Of a stretch of 45,000 bases of DNA, positions 25,603 to 33,457 are shown one piece after another. Every line of letters starts with the position of its first letter. Position 1 is the stretch's first letter. The notes beneath the pieces were generated by a model, which ran no database searches, was not told where the DNA came from, and saw only the letters and a list, made by a program, of their open reading frames with translations. The stretch is from Mesorhizobium loti (GTDB taxonomy: Bacteria > Pseudomonadota > Alphaproteobacteria > Rhizobiales > Rhizobiaceae). The position numbers were made by a program, and so were the translations under genes. Location: positions 1-45,000 of the forward strand of contig NZ_LPWA01000120.1 of assembly GCF_001510895.1 (NCBI RefSeq), in the 5' to 3' direction.

Positions 25603-26578
25603 ATGCAGGAAACGGAACTGAAGCTCGAGCTTTCGCGGTCGGGTGCGGGAACGCTCCTGAAGAAAAATCCGTTCGGATCCTCGCCAACCATTCTTCAGCA
25701 GAGATCCATCTATTTCGACACCCCCGGATGGGATCTGTCCAAGCGCGGCCTGTCGCTTCGCATTCGGCAATCGGGAAATGAACGGACACAGACCGTCAAA
25801 GCCGGCGATGACGCCGCGGCCGGATCGTTCGCACGCGAGGAATGGGAGCGACCGGTCTCAGGCGATACACCGATGCTTGACAATCCGCATATGCAAGACC
25901 TGCTTGCAGGGGCTGGCCCAAAGCTCGCGCCCTTGTTCGAGGTTCATGTCAAACGGCATCGTTGGAATGTGATGGATGGCGACGCCACGGTCGAAGTCGC
26001 CTTGGATCTTGGCAAGGTCGTGGCAGCCGATCGCCAGGCTCAGGTCTGCGAGATCGAGTTTGAAAAGAAGGCGGGCTCGCAGACAGCGCTTTTTGCGCTC
26101 GCCCGGAAGGTCGACCTGATCACGCCTGCGCATCTAGGGGTGCTGAGCAAAGCGGAACGGGGCTATCGCCTGCTTGGATCGGCGCCTGGTGCTGTGGAAG
26201 CGGCTTCGACCCCGCTCTCGTCCGAGATGAGCGCGGCAACAGCCTTCGCGCGCATCGCCGCGGCCTGTCTCAGACAGTTTCGCCTCAACGAAACGGCGCT
26301 GGGCTGGTCCCGCGATGCCGAGGCCCTGCACCAGGCTCGGGTGTCGCTGCGACGGCTGCGCTCCCTATTTTCGATCTGCAAGTCCCTGTTCGACGACCGC
26401 CGTTTCGACCGCCTGCGGGAAGAATTCAAATGGCTCACCTCGGAATTTGGCGATGCGCGCAATATCGACGTGATGATCGACCGCGCTTCGAGCGAGGCCC
26501 TTTCAAGCCGTCTTCAAGACGCGCGCGACGACGCCTATGCGGCGGTCGAAGCATCGCTCTCCTCGACGCGTGCCCGCT
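25603..26578 (+). pseudogene. CYTH-CHAD gene, 5' part (interrupted by an IS21-family element)
   Basis: Begins MQETELKLELSRSG, the ExExK-type motif of CYTH (triphosphate tunnel) enzymes that hydrolyse inorganic or organic triphosphates, followed by YFDTPGWDLSKRGLSLRIRQ, VCEIEFEKKAG and VDLITPAHLGVLSKAERGYR. The CHAD domain starts near residue 210 with conserved histidine and arginine helices (ALHQARVSLRRLRSLFSICK, FKWLTSEFGDARNIDVMIDR). Reading continues to SSTRAR, where the IS21 element enters at 26579; the frame then stops in the element at 26607. The remaining CHAD half is at 33458-33930. Joined across the target duplication it gives 482 residues in one frame, normal for the family. I chose ATG 25603; an in-frame ATG at 25552 has no ribosome binding site. 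Confidence 0.9.
26574..26578. repeat. 5-bp target site duplication, left copy (right copy 33453-33457)
   Basis: CCGCT at 26574-26578 recurs at 33453-33457, directly outside the two ends of the IS21-family element. Collapsing the two copies restores the CHAD reading frame as TRARSLMIDAAEW, which fits the family, so this is the true insertion point. Confidence 0.85.
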
Positions 26579-26686
26579 TGTTGATGGCTTTTCAAAAGCG
26601 CGGCTAAACGACGACAAGAGTTTGGTCCTTGTGGACGGAACAAAAAGGCGGCCTTTGCAGACCGCCGAGTGTCGAGGATGTGTGCT

Positions 26687-26908
26687 TCAGAACGAGGACG
26701 GGGCGTTTTCGATATCGCTGTGATCGGTCGATGTTCGTTGCTGCTCCTGGATAAGTTCCTGGAGTTCGACGCAGTAGTGCGACCAGATGCTGTCGGCGAG
26801 ATCGTTGAGGAGCTCGAAGACAGCGAGCGCCTGTTCGGGTGTCCATTCGGGATTGATGAGGAAGTGGATTCCACGACTGAGGCCGGACGGTTGAGGATCT
26901 GGTTTCAT
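26687..26908 (-). CDS. Small IS21-associated protein downstream of istB
   Basis: A 73-residue protein whose ATG (26908) overlaps the istB stop (ATGA), so it is probably translated by coupling. It reads MKPDPQPSGLSRGIHFLINP, EWTPEQALAVFELLNDLADS, IWSHYCVELQELIQEQQRTS. The NPEWTPEQALAVFELLxDLxxxIWxHY motif recurs in small ORFs beside several insertion sequences. Its role in transposition is unknown. It appears intact. The 80 bases after its stop lead to the left end of the element. Confidence 0.75.
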   Translation of the reverse strand: MKPDPQPSGLSRGIHFLINPEWTPEQALAVFELLNDLADSIWSHYCVELQELIQEQQRTSTDHSDIENAPSSF

Positions 26909-27681
26909 GCCGCGGGCACCTTTTCGCCGGAGGAGCGGCTGGTGCGTTTATCGCGCTGTGCCTTTGATCGCTCGGCCGCTTCCTTGAAGCGATAGGAATC
27001 GCCTTCGATGGAGATCACCTCGGATCGGTGCATGAGGCGGTCGACGAGGCTGACGACACAGGCGGCATTGGGAAAGACCTCCGACCAATCAGCGAAGGGT
27101 CTGTTGGTGGTGATGATGGTGGAGCGTTTTTCGTAGCGCCGGCTGATGAGCTCGAACAGCAGGTCCGCATGACGGTTCGAGTAGGACAGATAGCCGACCT
27201 CGTCGATCGCAAGAACGTCGGCGGCGGCGTAGTGGTGAAGCCGTCGGCGCAAGGCTGCGTCGCTGTCGAGGGCGGCGAGTTCGCCGAGCATCTCGCTGGC
27301 GGTTCGGAAGAGGACGGTGTGACCGCAGATGAGCGCCTGGTGAGCGACATTGCGAGCAAGTGTCGATTTCCCGACGCCGTTGGGGCCGACAAAGACGATG
27401 TTGGCGGCATCGTTCATGAACGACAGGGTCATCAGATCCTCGACGGCGGCGCGGTCGATACGGCGAGGCCAGTGCCAGTCATAATCGGACAGTTGCTTGA
27501 AGTGGCCGAGCCTGGCGGCACGCATGCGTCGCCGCATCGAACGGTCGGAGCGCTCCTCTTCTTCCCATTGAAGGACGGCGGCCAGCCAGTCCGCGCCAGC
27601 GATTTCGTCCCAATGGGTGATCAGCCCATTGAGGCGCAACGCCTTGGCCCGGTTGAGCAGGATGTCGGGATTATTCATCAT
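26905..27681 (-). CDS. istB: IS21-family helper ATPase IstB
   Basis: A DnaC/DnaA-type AAA+ ATPase of 258 residues that loads and stimulates the IstA transposase. The Walker A motif is FVGPNGVGKSTLARNVAHQA, Walker B is VLAIDEVGYLSYSNRHADLL, and sensor-type STIITTNRPFADWSEVFPNA follows. The N-terminal IstB domain (LLNRAKALRLNGLITHWDEI, WEEEERSDRSMRRRMRAARL) is present. I chose ATG 27681, which has GGAGG at good spacing, over ATG 27693. The start overlaps the end of istA by 11 bases, as in other IS21 elements. It appears fully intact, so this copy could still supply helper function. Confidence 0.95.
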   Translation of the reverse strand: MMNNPDILLNRAKALRLNGLITHWDEIAGADWLAAVLQWEEEERSDRSMRRRMRAARLGHFKQLSDYDWHWPRRIDRAAVEDLMTLSFMNDAANIVFVGPNGVGKSTLARNVAHQALICGHTVLFRTASEMLGELAALDSDAALRRRLHHYAAADVLAIDEVGYLSYSNRHADLLFELISRRYEKRSTIITTNRPFADWSEVFPNAACVVSLVDRLMHRSEVISIEGDSYRFKEAAERSKAQRDKRTSRSSGEKVPAA

Positions 27682-28790
27682 TTTTGCCTCCAAGGGTCAG
27701 TTGGTCGTAGCTGTCGAGGCGATGCGGCCGTACCGTCGTATCCTTGCGCCGCACATGTTCGGGCAGGCTCGTTTCGACCGGCGGCGGAGCACCACGGGCG
27801 ACCCGGCGGCGTTCCAGTACGTCGCGAACCGACCTGGAATGGGAGGCGCCGGCATGCAAAGCTTCCTCGACGGCGGCCTGCAGTTCCTGCGCGCCGTATA
27901 GGTCAAGCAGTTTCAGCATCGCGTTTGTGATCGCACCGATATTGGCGCCACGCTCGGCGGCCCTGATCATCAGGTTCTGGCAGGCCGGCACGGCGCGGGT
28001 CAGGCTGTTGAGGCCGCGATGCTGGCGCGCCTCGCGCTTGATCGCGACGAGAGCCTTGAGGTGCTGAGGGTCCTCGATCTGCTGGTCGCGATCATAGCTG
28101 CGACGGTGACTGGCGATCATCTTTGCGCCGTCGAAGACGCGGACCAGGCCGAGATCGGCGCGCACGCTGAGCGTGCGCCGGACATGAGCATGCGGTACCG
28201 AGTAATCGTTGAGGTCGAAGCGCACATAGGGCGTTTTGCCGACCTTGGCGGCGACCTGCTCCTCGACGGGGTATGGGTTGGCGGGCAGCGGCAGAAGCAG
28301 TGGCTGCTCTTGCGCAAACGCCTGGCGGACCGTCATCGTCCGGTCCTCGGGGCATGGTCGGTCGGCTGCCTGGTTGCGGCACCACTGTTCGGCCTGGGCA
28401 TTCAGATCGTCGAGATCGGTGAACTTGCGGGCGATGAAGAAGGCTTCCCTTATATGCCGTATGGCACGCTCGACGCGGCCTTTTTCGTTGCCCCGGGCAA
28501 CCGCGACAGGACGTGGCTCGAACCGATAGAAGCCGGCGAAGGCAAGCAGCGTCGGATGGAAGCGGATCGCATCGCCCTGGCGCTCGAGCACCGCACTCTT
28601 GAGATTGTCGTAGAGCAGGACCCTGGGCAGCCCGCACCATGTGTTGAACGCGCCGACGTGACCGCGCAGGAAGTTTTCCATGCGCGCGTCGAGGAAGAAG
28701 CGCAGGTAGATGTCGCGTGAGTAGGAAAGCACCATCACGAACGCCATCAGCGGCCGGCGGGCGTTGCCGATCTCGATGTGACCGAAGTGA
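27671..28790 (-). pseudogene. istA: IS21 transposase IstA, C-terminal part (cut by the RIT element)
   Basis: Continues IstA from the residue right after the first catalytic aspartate motif: HFGHIEIGNARRPLMAFVMV, FFLDARMENFLRGHVGAFNT, CGLPRVLLYDNLKSAVLERQ (second catalytic Asp), GNEKGRVERAIRHIREAFFI (catalytic Glu region), then the beta-barrel and basic C-terminus ending LDSYDQLTLGGKNDE. The N-terminal part lies at 32214-32593. An ATG at 28747 exists in the fragment but would give a transposase lacking the DNA-binding domain and the first catalytic Asp. Excising the RIT element restores GQVDWAHFGHI in frame. Confidence 0.9.
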
Positions 28791-28891
28791 GCCCACTATG
28801 CCGAGTTCCGGCATATGCCGGGTATTAGTCAGCAAGACCTTACTCTCCTCGAGAGCAGGTTCGGTTCTCTACGAGGGAACTCGGCATAGTG
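28791..28891. repeat. RIT left end: 30-bp terminal repeat plus an inward-facing copy
   Basis: The terminal repeat (28791-28820) includes the 14-bp palindrome CCGGCATATGCCGG at 28808-28821. The 16-mer CACTATGCCGAGTTCC at 28794-28809 recurs inverted at 28876-28891, so the left end alone can fold into a long hairpin. The third recombinase gene stops five bases beyond, at 28896. Confidence 0.8.
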
Positions 28892-28895
28892 CCCG

Positions 28896-29894
28896 CTACA
28901 GGTTCTTGAGGAATGTGAGCAACGCATCGTCAGGTCGGTACTTTGCCGGAGCCGAACCGGGTGGTGCCACCTTGGCCAATGTTTGGCGCTTCAACTCCAG
29001 ATCCGCGTTCAAGTAGATGCGGGTCGTTTCGACCGACTCATGACCGAGCCACATTGCGATTACAGTCGTGTCGACTCCGGCTTGCAGCAGGTTCATAGCG
29101 GCGGTATGCCTCAGCAGGTGGGGAAAGACGCGCTTGGAGCGAAGCGACGTGCAGTGCTGCCGAGCAGTTTCTACATGCTTCGCAAGCAAATACTGCACTC
29201 CATCATTGCTCAACCGACCGCCTTGGCGGTTGGGGAATACGATTCGGCCATCACCTTGTGCAGGCTCCCGTAGCCATGCACGCAGAACTGCCGCCGTCTG
29301 TTTTGTCAGCGGCGTACATCGTTCCTTGCGCCCCTTGCCGACCACGCGCACATGCGCACCCGTACCGAGAGAAATGTCGTCCCGCGTGAGTCCGGTGATT
29401 TCGGACAGCCGCAACCCAGACTGTAGGGCGAGCAGAATCCATGCATGGTCACGCCGTCCAGCCCAATGACCTTGATCAGGCGCTGCGAGCAGCGCATCGA
29501 CTTCCGTACGAACCAGGTAACCGATCTGTTGCTGGGTGCAGCGTTTGCACGGGATCGCCAAGACACGGTGAATCTGTTCGGCATGTTCAGGCAACTCGAA
29601 GGCCGCGTACTTGAACAGCGATCGGATCGCCGTCAGGCGTAGATTACGCGAGCGCGGCGTGATGCCACGACGACCCTCCAGATCGTCGAGATAGGCACTG
29701 ATCAGGGGCGCATCGATATCCTGCCATGCGAGATTCGAGGGCTGTTTGCCGGTCTGGGCTGTTGCAAATGCCAGCAGCATGCGAAATGTGTCGCGATACG
29801 AACTCACCGTATGAGCGCTGGCGTGACGTTGCTGCATGAGGCGTTGGGTAAAGAAGCGCGTGAGCATGCCCGCAAAACTGGTTCCCAGCATCAT
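28896..29894 (-). CDS. Tyrosine recombinase, third of the RIT trio
   Basis: A 332-residue integrase-type recombinase. The N-terminal SAM-like domain includes SAHTVSSYRDTFRMLLAFAT. The catalytic domain has the first arginine in LQSGLRLSEITGL, the basic strand VVGKGRKERCTPL, the H-x-x-R box in FPHLLRHTAAMNLLQAGVDT, then WLGHESVETTRIYLN with the second His and the nucleophilic Tyr. All five key residues are visible. Its start (ATG 29894, with a second ATG following) overlaps the stop of the preceding recombinase by four bases. The open frame extending upstream to 30053 is antisense-like and rejected. It ends five bases from the inward repeat of the element's left end. Confidence 0.92.
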   Translation of the reverse strand: MMLGTSFAGMLTRFFTQRLMQQRHASAHTVSSYRDTFRMLLAFATAQTGKQPSNLAWQDIDAPLISAYLDDLEGRRGITPRSRNLRLTAIRSLFKYAAFELPEHAEQIHRVLAIPCKRCTQQQIGYLVRTEVDALLAAPDQGHWAGRRDHAWILLALQSGLRLSEITGLTRDDISLGTGAHVRVVGKGRKERCTPLTKQTAAVLRAWLREPAQGDGRIVFPNRQGGRLSNDGVQYLLAKHVETARQHCTSLRSKRVFPHLLRHTAAMNLLQAGVDTTVIAMWLGHESVETTRIYLNADLELKRQTLAKVAPPGSAPAKYRPDDALLTFLKNL

Positions 29895-30823
29895 GGTCTC
29901 GGCTCCCAGTGCCGTTCGAGGCGCTCGCGAGCAAGCCCCATGAGTTCCGGGCAGGCGGAGAGATACCAGTACGTGTCGCGGGTCTCGGTATGGCCGAGAT
30001 AGGCTGACAGCACTGGCAGTTGCTGCTCGACATCCTGACCATTCTGGTACCACTGCAGAAGTGTCCTCATCGCGAATCGATGTCTAAGATCGTGCAGGTG
30101 CGGGCGACGTCTGTCCCGCTGGTTGGTTACGCCGATCTCCTTGAGCAGGCGCTGGAACGTGTCGATCGATTGATCATAGGTCAGCGGTGTTCCCCGCTCA
30201 TTGATGAACACGGGATCCGTCGGGCCTGCAGTGCGAAACGCTTGCCTGCGCTGCATGTAGTCTGCAAGGACACGAGCGGTGCTGGAGTGCAAGGGAACGA
30301 GACGGGACTTACCGAATTTGGTCGATCGGATCGTGAGGATCGCTTCCTGCAGGTCCACATCCTCGAAGGCCAAGGCGATTGCCTCGCCTATCCGAAGGCC
30401 GGAGACGCTCAGCAGACCAAACAGGCAGTGGAATGTCCAACGCCGCAACCCATCGACCGGGGGAAGTGCCAAAGTGGCGCACAGCAGTTGCTCGATGTCG
30501 CCATCGTTGAAGAAATGGGGGGATCGTCGGATTCGTGTGGATGGGATGAGATCTGTCGGCGGAACCTGCGTTCGTGGATCGAAGGTACTGCAATAGCGTG
30601 CGAATCCGCGTACGAAGCCTAGTCGCCGAGACCACTGAACCGGCTGGACCGACGCCGGCAGCCGTGCCCACGTCAACGCGATCTCGTTGGTGATATGATC
30701 GGCTCCGGTGGCTTCCACGTAGGACACAAAAGTTGCCAAGCCGGTGCCATCGGTATCCAGCTTGAACCCTAGAGCACGACGCATCGCGAGATAGTCTTTC
30801 AGCATTGAGCTCAAGGTGTTCAT
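29891..30823 (-). CDS. Tyrosine recombinase, second of the RIT trio
   Basis: A 310-residue integrase-type recombinase, MNTLSSMLKDYLAMRRALGF at its start. The catalytic arginine lies in LLSVSGLRIGEAIALAFEDV, the basic strand in STKFGKSRLVPLHSSTARVL, the HxxR box in HLHDLRHRFAMRTLLQWYQN and the end motif in AYLGHTETRDTYWYLS. The start at 30823 overlaps the stop of the first recombinase (ATGA), and its own stop overlaps the third. An alternative in-frame ATG at 30841 would lie within the preceding gene. The trio is therefore one operon with translational coupling, read from the right end of the element. Confidence 0.92.
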   Translation of the reverse strand: MNTLSSMLKDYLAMRRALGFKLDTDGTGLATFVSYVEATGADHITNEIALTWARLPASVQPVQWSRRLGFVRGFARYCSTFDPRTQVPPTDLIPSTRIRRSPHFFNDGDIEQLLCATLALPPVDGLRRWTFHCLFGLLSVSGLRIGEAIALAFEDVDLQEAILTIRSTKFGKSRLVPLHSSTARVLADYMQRRQAFRTAGPTDPVFINERGTPLTYDQSIDTFQRLLKEIGVTNQRDRRRPHLHDLRHRFAMRTLLQWYQNGQDVEQQLPVLSAYLGHTETRDTYWYLSACPELMGLARERLERHWEPRP

Positions 30824-32064
30824 CGAGCAACCCCCGGCCATACGAGACTAAGAGGGCGCAGGGCTGCGAAGTCGACCTTTGCATAGATCATCGTCGTCTT
30901 CTGGTAGCGATGCCGCAGCACTCTGCCGATCTCGGTCATGTTGGCACCTTGGCGCAACATGTCGCAGGCCAACGCGTGGCGAAATTGATGAGCTCCTCGG
31001 CGAGGAGGTTGAACTCCCGCTCGGGCAATGGCAGCCAACACGATCGAGCCGATGGTCGTCTGCGATCCGAGGCCACGAATCGGAGCGTTCGCGCGCAGGA
31101 ACAGCTGGCGACAGTCGCTATGCGGTCGACCTCGCTTCAGGTAATCTGCGATGGCGCTGCCCACCTCGGCAGGCAAGGGTAACTCCGAGCTCCGAGCACC
31201 CTTGGAGCCGACCACCGTGAGGCATCCGCAGTCCCAATTGATGCTGTCAAGGGTAAGTGCCACGATCTCGCCTGATCGCAATCCCAAGCGTGCCAGCAGC
31301 AGCAATATCGCGTAGTCTCTGCACCCCCCTTCAGTGTCGCGGCGGCAACTGCCCAAGACGGCTTGCAGGTGATCGGGGGAGATGGCTCGCGGGATCCCGG
31401 TCATCGACCAATTAGGTACGGTCGGAACCGCCGCGACAAGGTCCAGCGTGATGTCGCCGCGCAGCCGCAAGTAGCGCAGGAACGAGCGCAACGCGATGGT
31501 CGCGGACTTCGCTCGTGTAGGGCTCAATCGAGAAGCCTGGCGCCTAATGAAATCGACTACATCGGCAGCGCACAACTCGGCCAATTCAACAGAACCATTC
31601 CCGAATCGTTCTGTCAGGAACAGCTCGGCGAAGGGCAGGTATTGGCGGCACGTCGCGATTGATAATGCCTGATTGTCGCGCAGATGCTTGCCGAATGCGA
31701 CGACTATGCCCTGAATCGGCGACGCCTCGACGTAAGGCGCAGCCGTCTGATGATTGACAACGCCAACCCGGCGCAGAAACGCCATGAGTCTGTTCAAACA
31801 AGGACGATCCCCGCAGCTTATCGATTGCCGAAGCCTCTCCTGTCGCAAGAATCGCTCGACGTGTTCATTCGACAATACGTCGAGCCCAATCGAGTTCGCC
31901 GTCAACCATTGGCTGAACTTCGCGATGAGCCGAATTTGCGGTGCCACTGAGCGGAGCTTGAATCCCTGTTCGCTCAAGTCCGCCGCAATGGCGTCGAGGT
32001 GGCACGCGAGTGGGCCCTCGGGAGCGCGCAACAGAGACCACAGTTTGCCTTTTGTGTATTCCAT
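30820..32064 (-). CDS. Tyrosine recombinase, first and longest of the RIT trio
   Basis: A 414-residue integrase-type recombinase, MEYTKGKLWSLLRAPEGPLA at its start. The N-terminal region is longer than in the other two. The core-binding domain includes LSPTRAKSATIALRSFLRYL; the catalytic arginine is in LLARLGLRSGEIVALTLDSI, the strand in VVGSKGARSSELPLPAEVGS, the HxxR box in RRGAHQFRHALACDMLRQGA and the end in VLRHRYQKTTMIYAKVD. I chose ATG 32064, with GGAGG shortly before it; an in-frame ATG lies four codons upstream. The open frame further upstream runs through the terminal repeat into istA and is not coding. Its promoter must lie in 32065-32161, inside the right end. Confidence 0.92.
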   Translation of the reverse strand: MEYTKGKLWSLLRAPEGPLACHLDAIAADLSEQGFKLRSVAPQIRLIAKFSQWLTANSIGLDVLSNEHVERFLRQERLRQSISCGDRPCLNRLMAFLRRVGVVNHQTAAPYVEASPIQGIVVAFGKHLRDNQALSIATCRQYLPFAELFLTERFGNGSVELAELCAADVVDFIRRQASRLSPTRAKSATIALRSFLRYLRLRGDITLDLVAAVPTVPNWSMTGIPRAISPDHLQAVLGSCRRDTEGGCRDYAILLLLARLGLRSGEIVALTLDSINWDCGCLTVVGSKGARSSELPLPAEVGSAIADYLKRGRPHSDCRQLFLRANAPIRGLGSQTTIGSIVLAAIARAGVQPPRRGAHQFRHALACDMLRQGANMTEIGRVLRHRYQKTTMIYAKVDFAALRPLSLVWPGVAR

Positions 32065-32161
32065 CTGGTCCTCCATGAAAGGACGAGAAGCCTGAAGAAA
32101 ATGCAATGCCGAGTAGAGGGCCTCCGCTGTGGGAATTTGCCTGCCAATTGGCACAATCCCT

Positions 32162-32217
32162 CGGCATATGCCGGAACTCGGCATAGTGGGCCCTATGCCG
32201 AGCTCGGCATAGGGCCC
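32162..32217. repeat. RIT right end: 30-bp terminal repeat joined to a perfect 30-bp palindrome
   Basis: The inverted copy of the left terminal repeat (32162-32191) overlaps by four bases a perfect 30-bp palindrome at 32188-32217 (half-site GGGCCCTATGCCGAG). This gives three CTATGCCGAG units at the right end, at 32177-32186 (inverted), 32193-32202 (direct) and 32203-32212 (inverted). The left end has two. They are the likely recombinase binding sites. Confidence 0.8.
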
Positions 32218-32593
32218 AGTCGACCTGTCCCTGCTCGCCCGGCAGTGTGCGCAGCCGCAGGAACGCCTCGGCCGGCTTGCGTGGACGGTGCAGGGCAACC
32301 AGGTGCCGAAAGTGCGTCGGCAGGCCCCGGTAGCCGCGCTCGCGCACCATCGCATAAAGGCGGCTGGCGGTCAGCGAGGGGAACTTTTCCAGCGTCTGCT
32401 CAATGAATGGCAGATACGGTTCAATGATTGAGGCTCTCTGCAGCGGCTTGTGCCGGGGCAATCCCGCCTGGGCCAGAACGCGATGCACCGTCGTGTGATG
32501 GACATGCAATTGCCTGGCGATGGTGCCGCAGCGCCACTTCTCGGCGTGATACAGGCGCAGGATCTGCGCTTCCAGTTCGGGGCTGATGGTCAT
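32214..32593 (-). pseudogene. istA: IS21 transposase IstA, N-terminal part
   Basis: From ATG 32593 the frame reads MTISPELEAQILRLYHAEKW, RCGTIARQLHVHHTTVHRVL (helix-turn-helix), SLTASRLYAMVRERGYRGLP and RTLPGEQGQVDWA, whose Asp is the first catalytic residue of the DDE core. At this point the RIT element enters. In-frame ATGs at 32617 and 32635 are alternative starts. The rest of the protein is at 27671-28790. The fragment alone would be a DNA-binding domain without catalysis. Confidence 0.88.
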
Positions 32594-32748
32594 GATGCGG
32601 GCTCTCTCCGTCTGCATAGTCAGCTTCACGGGCATAACGAGGCCCCCGGCGACGCACGAAGCCGGTGCGAACGAACGGCGACAGTCGACAGTCGCAGCGC
32701 CGGCAGCACGGCGTGGGCATGACCGATGTCGTCGCCCGCCCGACGACG

Positions 32749-33048
32749 TCAGCAAAAGCAGCGACGACATCGTTCGAGGGACTGCCCAGTAGTGAACCCG
32801 GCAGGAGATGCAGGTGGAGAATGATGCGTCACTTTATTGTGCCGAGCCCGATATCGTCGGGCCCGGGTCGCATGAGCCAGGCGTCCACGGCGGCTGCGCT
32901 GATAACGTCGCCCCGCCTCGCGCACACTCTCGCGGCGGGCAGCACGGGCGCAGTCCTGGCCGCAGTAGCGCTGTCCCCGGTCGCAGCTGCGGCAGATCGT
33001 TACCTGCGAACGGCAGCGGCCGCACAGAAAGAAGCGGCCCGTGAGCAT
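32749..33048 (-). CDS. IS21-associated small cysteine-rich (zinc-ribbon-like) protein
   Basis: A 99-residue protein from ATG 33048: MLTGRFFLCGRCRSQVTICR, SCDRGQRYCGQDCARAARRE, SVREAGRRYQRSRRGRLAHA, RARRYRARHNKVTHH. Two C-x2-C pairs and a C-x3-C pair suggest a treble-clef or zinc-ribbon fold, followed by a very basic RYQxSRxGRxxHAxRxRxYRxR tail likely to contact nucleic acid. From memory, similar ORFs sit upstream of istA in some rhizobial IS21 elements, but I cannot verify this here. The open frame extends upstream to 33231 without homology. Its stop lies 156 bases from the istA start. Confidence 0.6.
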   Translation of the reverse strand: MLTGRFFLCGRCRSQVTICRSCDRGQRYCGQDCARAARRESVREAGRRYQRSRRGRLAHATRARRYRARHNKVTHHSPPASPAGFTTGQSLERCRRCFC

Positions 33049-33338
33049 CCGCGACGGTCCTTTCGGAGCGCCGCTGGGAGTTCGGGGAAAAGGTCGACGG
33101 AATGCGCTGACAATGCGATAATGCAGGTCGCGCACCGTCAGTGGAGCGTGACACCGAGCCCGGACTTGCCAGTTGAGATCGGTGTTACGCCGGATTGTTT
33201 CTGCGGCGCTGATTACCCGCAGATCTACCACAAGGCAGGCGCATGGCGGGGTACGTCGAAAGCCGCCTCAAGGCGACTGGAGACGTGCCCCGCGTCTATC
33301 GCCTTCTCAACCTCAGATGATCAGCACCGCGCGCCGCA

Positions 33339-33390
33339 AAGGCGGCCGCCCGCTACAGCGCTAGTTGAAGAGCGCGCGGGCGGCCGCCTT
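33339..33390. repeat. 15-bp perfect inverted repeat near the IS21 right end
   Basis: AAGGCGGCCGCCCGC at 33339-33353 is exactly inverted at 33376-33390, with a 22-base loop. It lies just inside the terminal repeat of the IS21-family element, upstream of its genes. It could insulate the element from outside transcription. Confidence 0.75.
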
Positions 33391-33457
33391 CGCTCTTTCC
33401 AGCGCTTCAGCTCTTGTCGTCGTTTATCAGCGGCTTTCGACCGTCGTCGACACCGCT

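Larger units (their letters stand above)
28791..32218 (-). mobile_element. RIT element: three overlapping tyrosine recombinase genes with inverted-repeat ends
   Basis: The element consists of three tyrosine recombinase genes joined by ATGA overlaps, the hallmark of recombinase-in-trio (RIT) elements. Its ends carry a perfect 30-bp inverted repeat: 28791-28820 against 32162-32191, inner sequence GCCCACTATGCCGAG. A 5-base GCCCA occurs at both junctions (28791-28795 and 32214-32218). Deleting one copy plus everything between restores istA exactly. Extra copies of the CTATGCCGAG unit lie inside both ends. All three recombinases keep their catalytic residues, so it may still be mobile. Confidence 0.88.
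26579..33452 (-). mobile_element. IS21-family element, itself interrupted by a RIT element
   Basis: The ends are TGTTGATGGC... at 26579 and, read inward on the other strand, TGTCGACGAC... from 33452. They form 42-bp imperfect terminal repeats: the outer 26 bases match at 16 positions and the inner 16 (TAAACGACGACAAGAG, 26605-26620 and 33411-33426) match perfectly. Tips TG/CA and a 5-bp duplication are normal for IS21. It carries, on the minus strand, a small CxxC protein gene, istA (split), istB and a short downstream gene. Without the 3.4-kb RIT insertion the element would be about 3.45 kb. Confidence 0.88.

Noticed and set aside
26586..33437. GGCTTT as the target duplication of the IS21-family element
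   Set aside because: It restores an open frame, but the residues do not fit the CHAD family and the terminal repeats clearly extend further out. CCGCT at 26574/33453 gives tips TG/CA, 42-bp repeats and a family-like joint.
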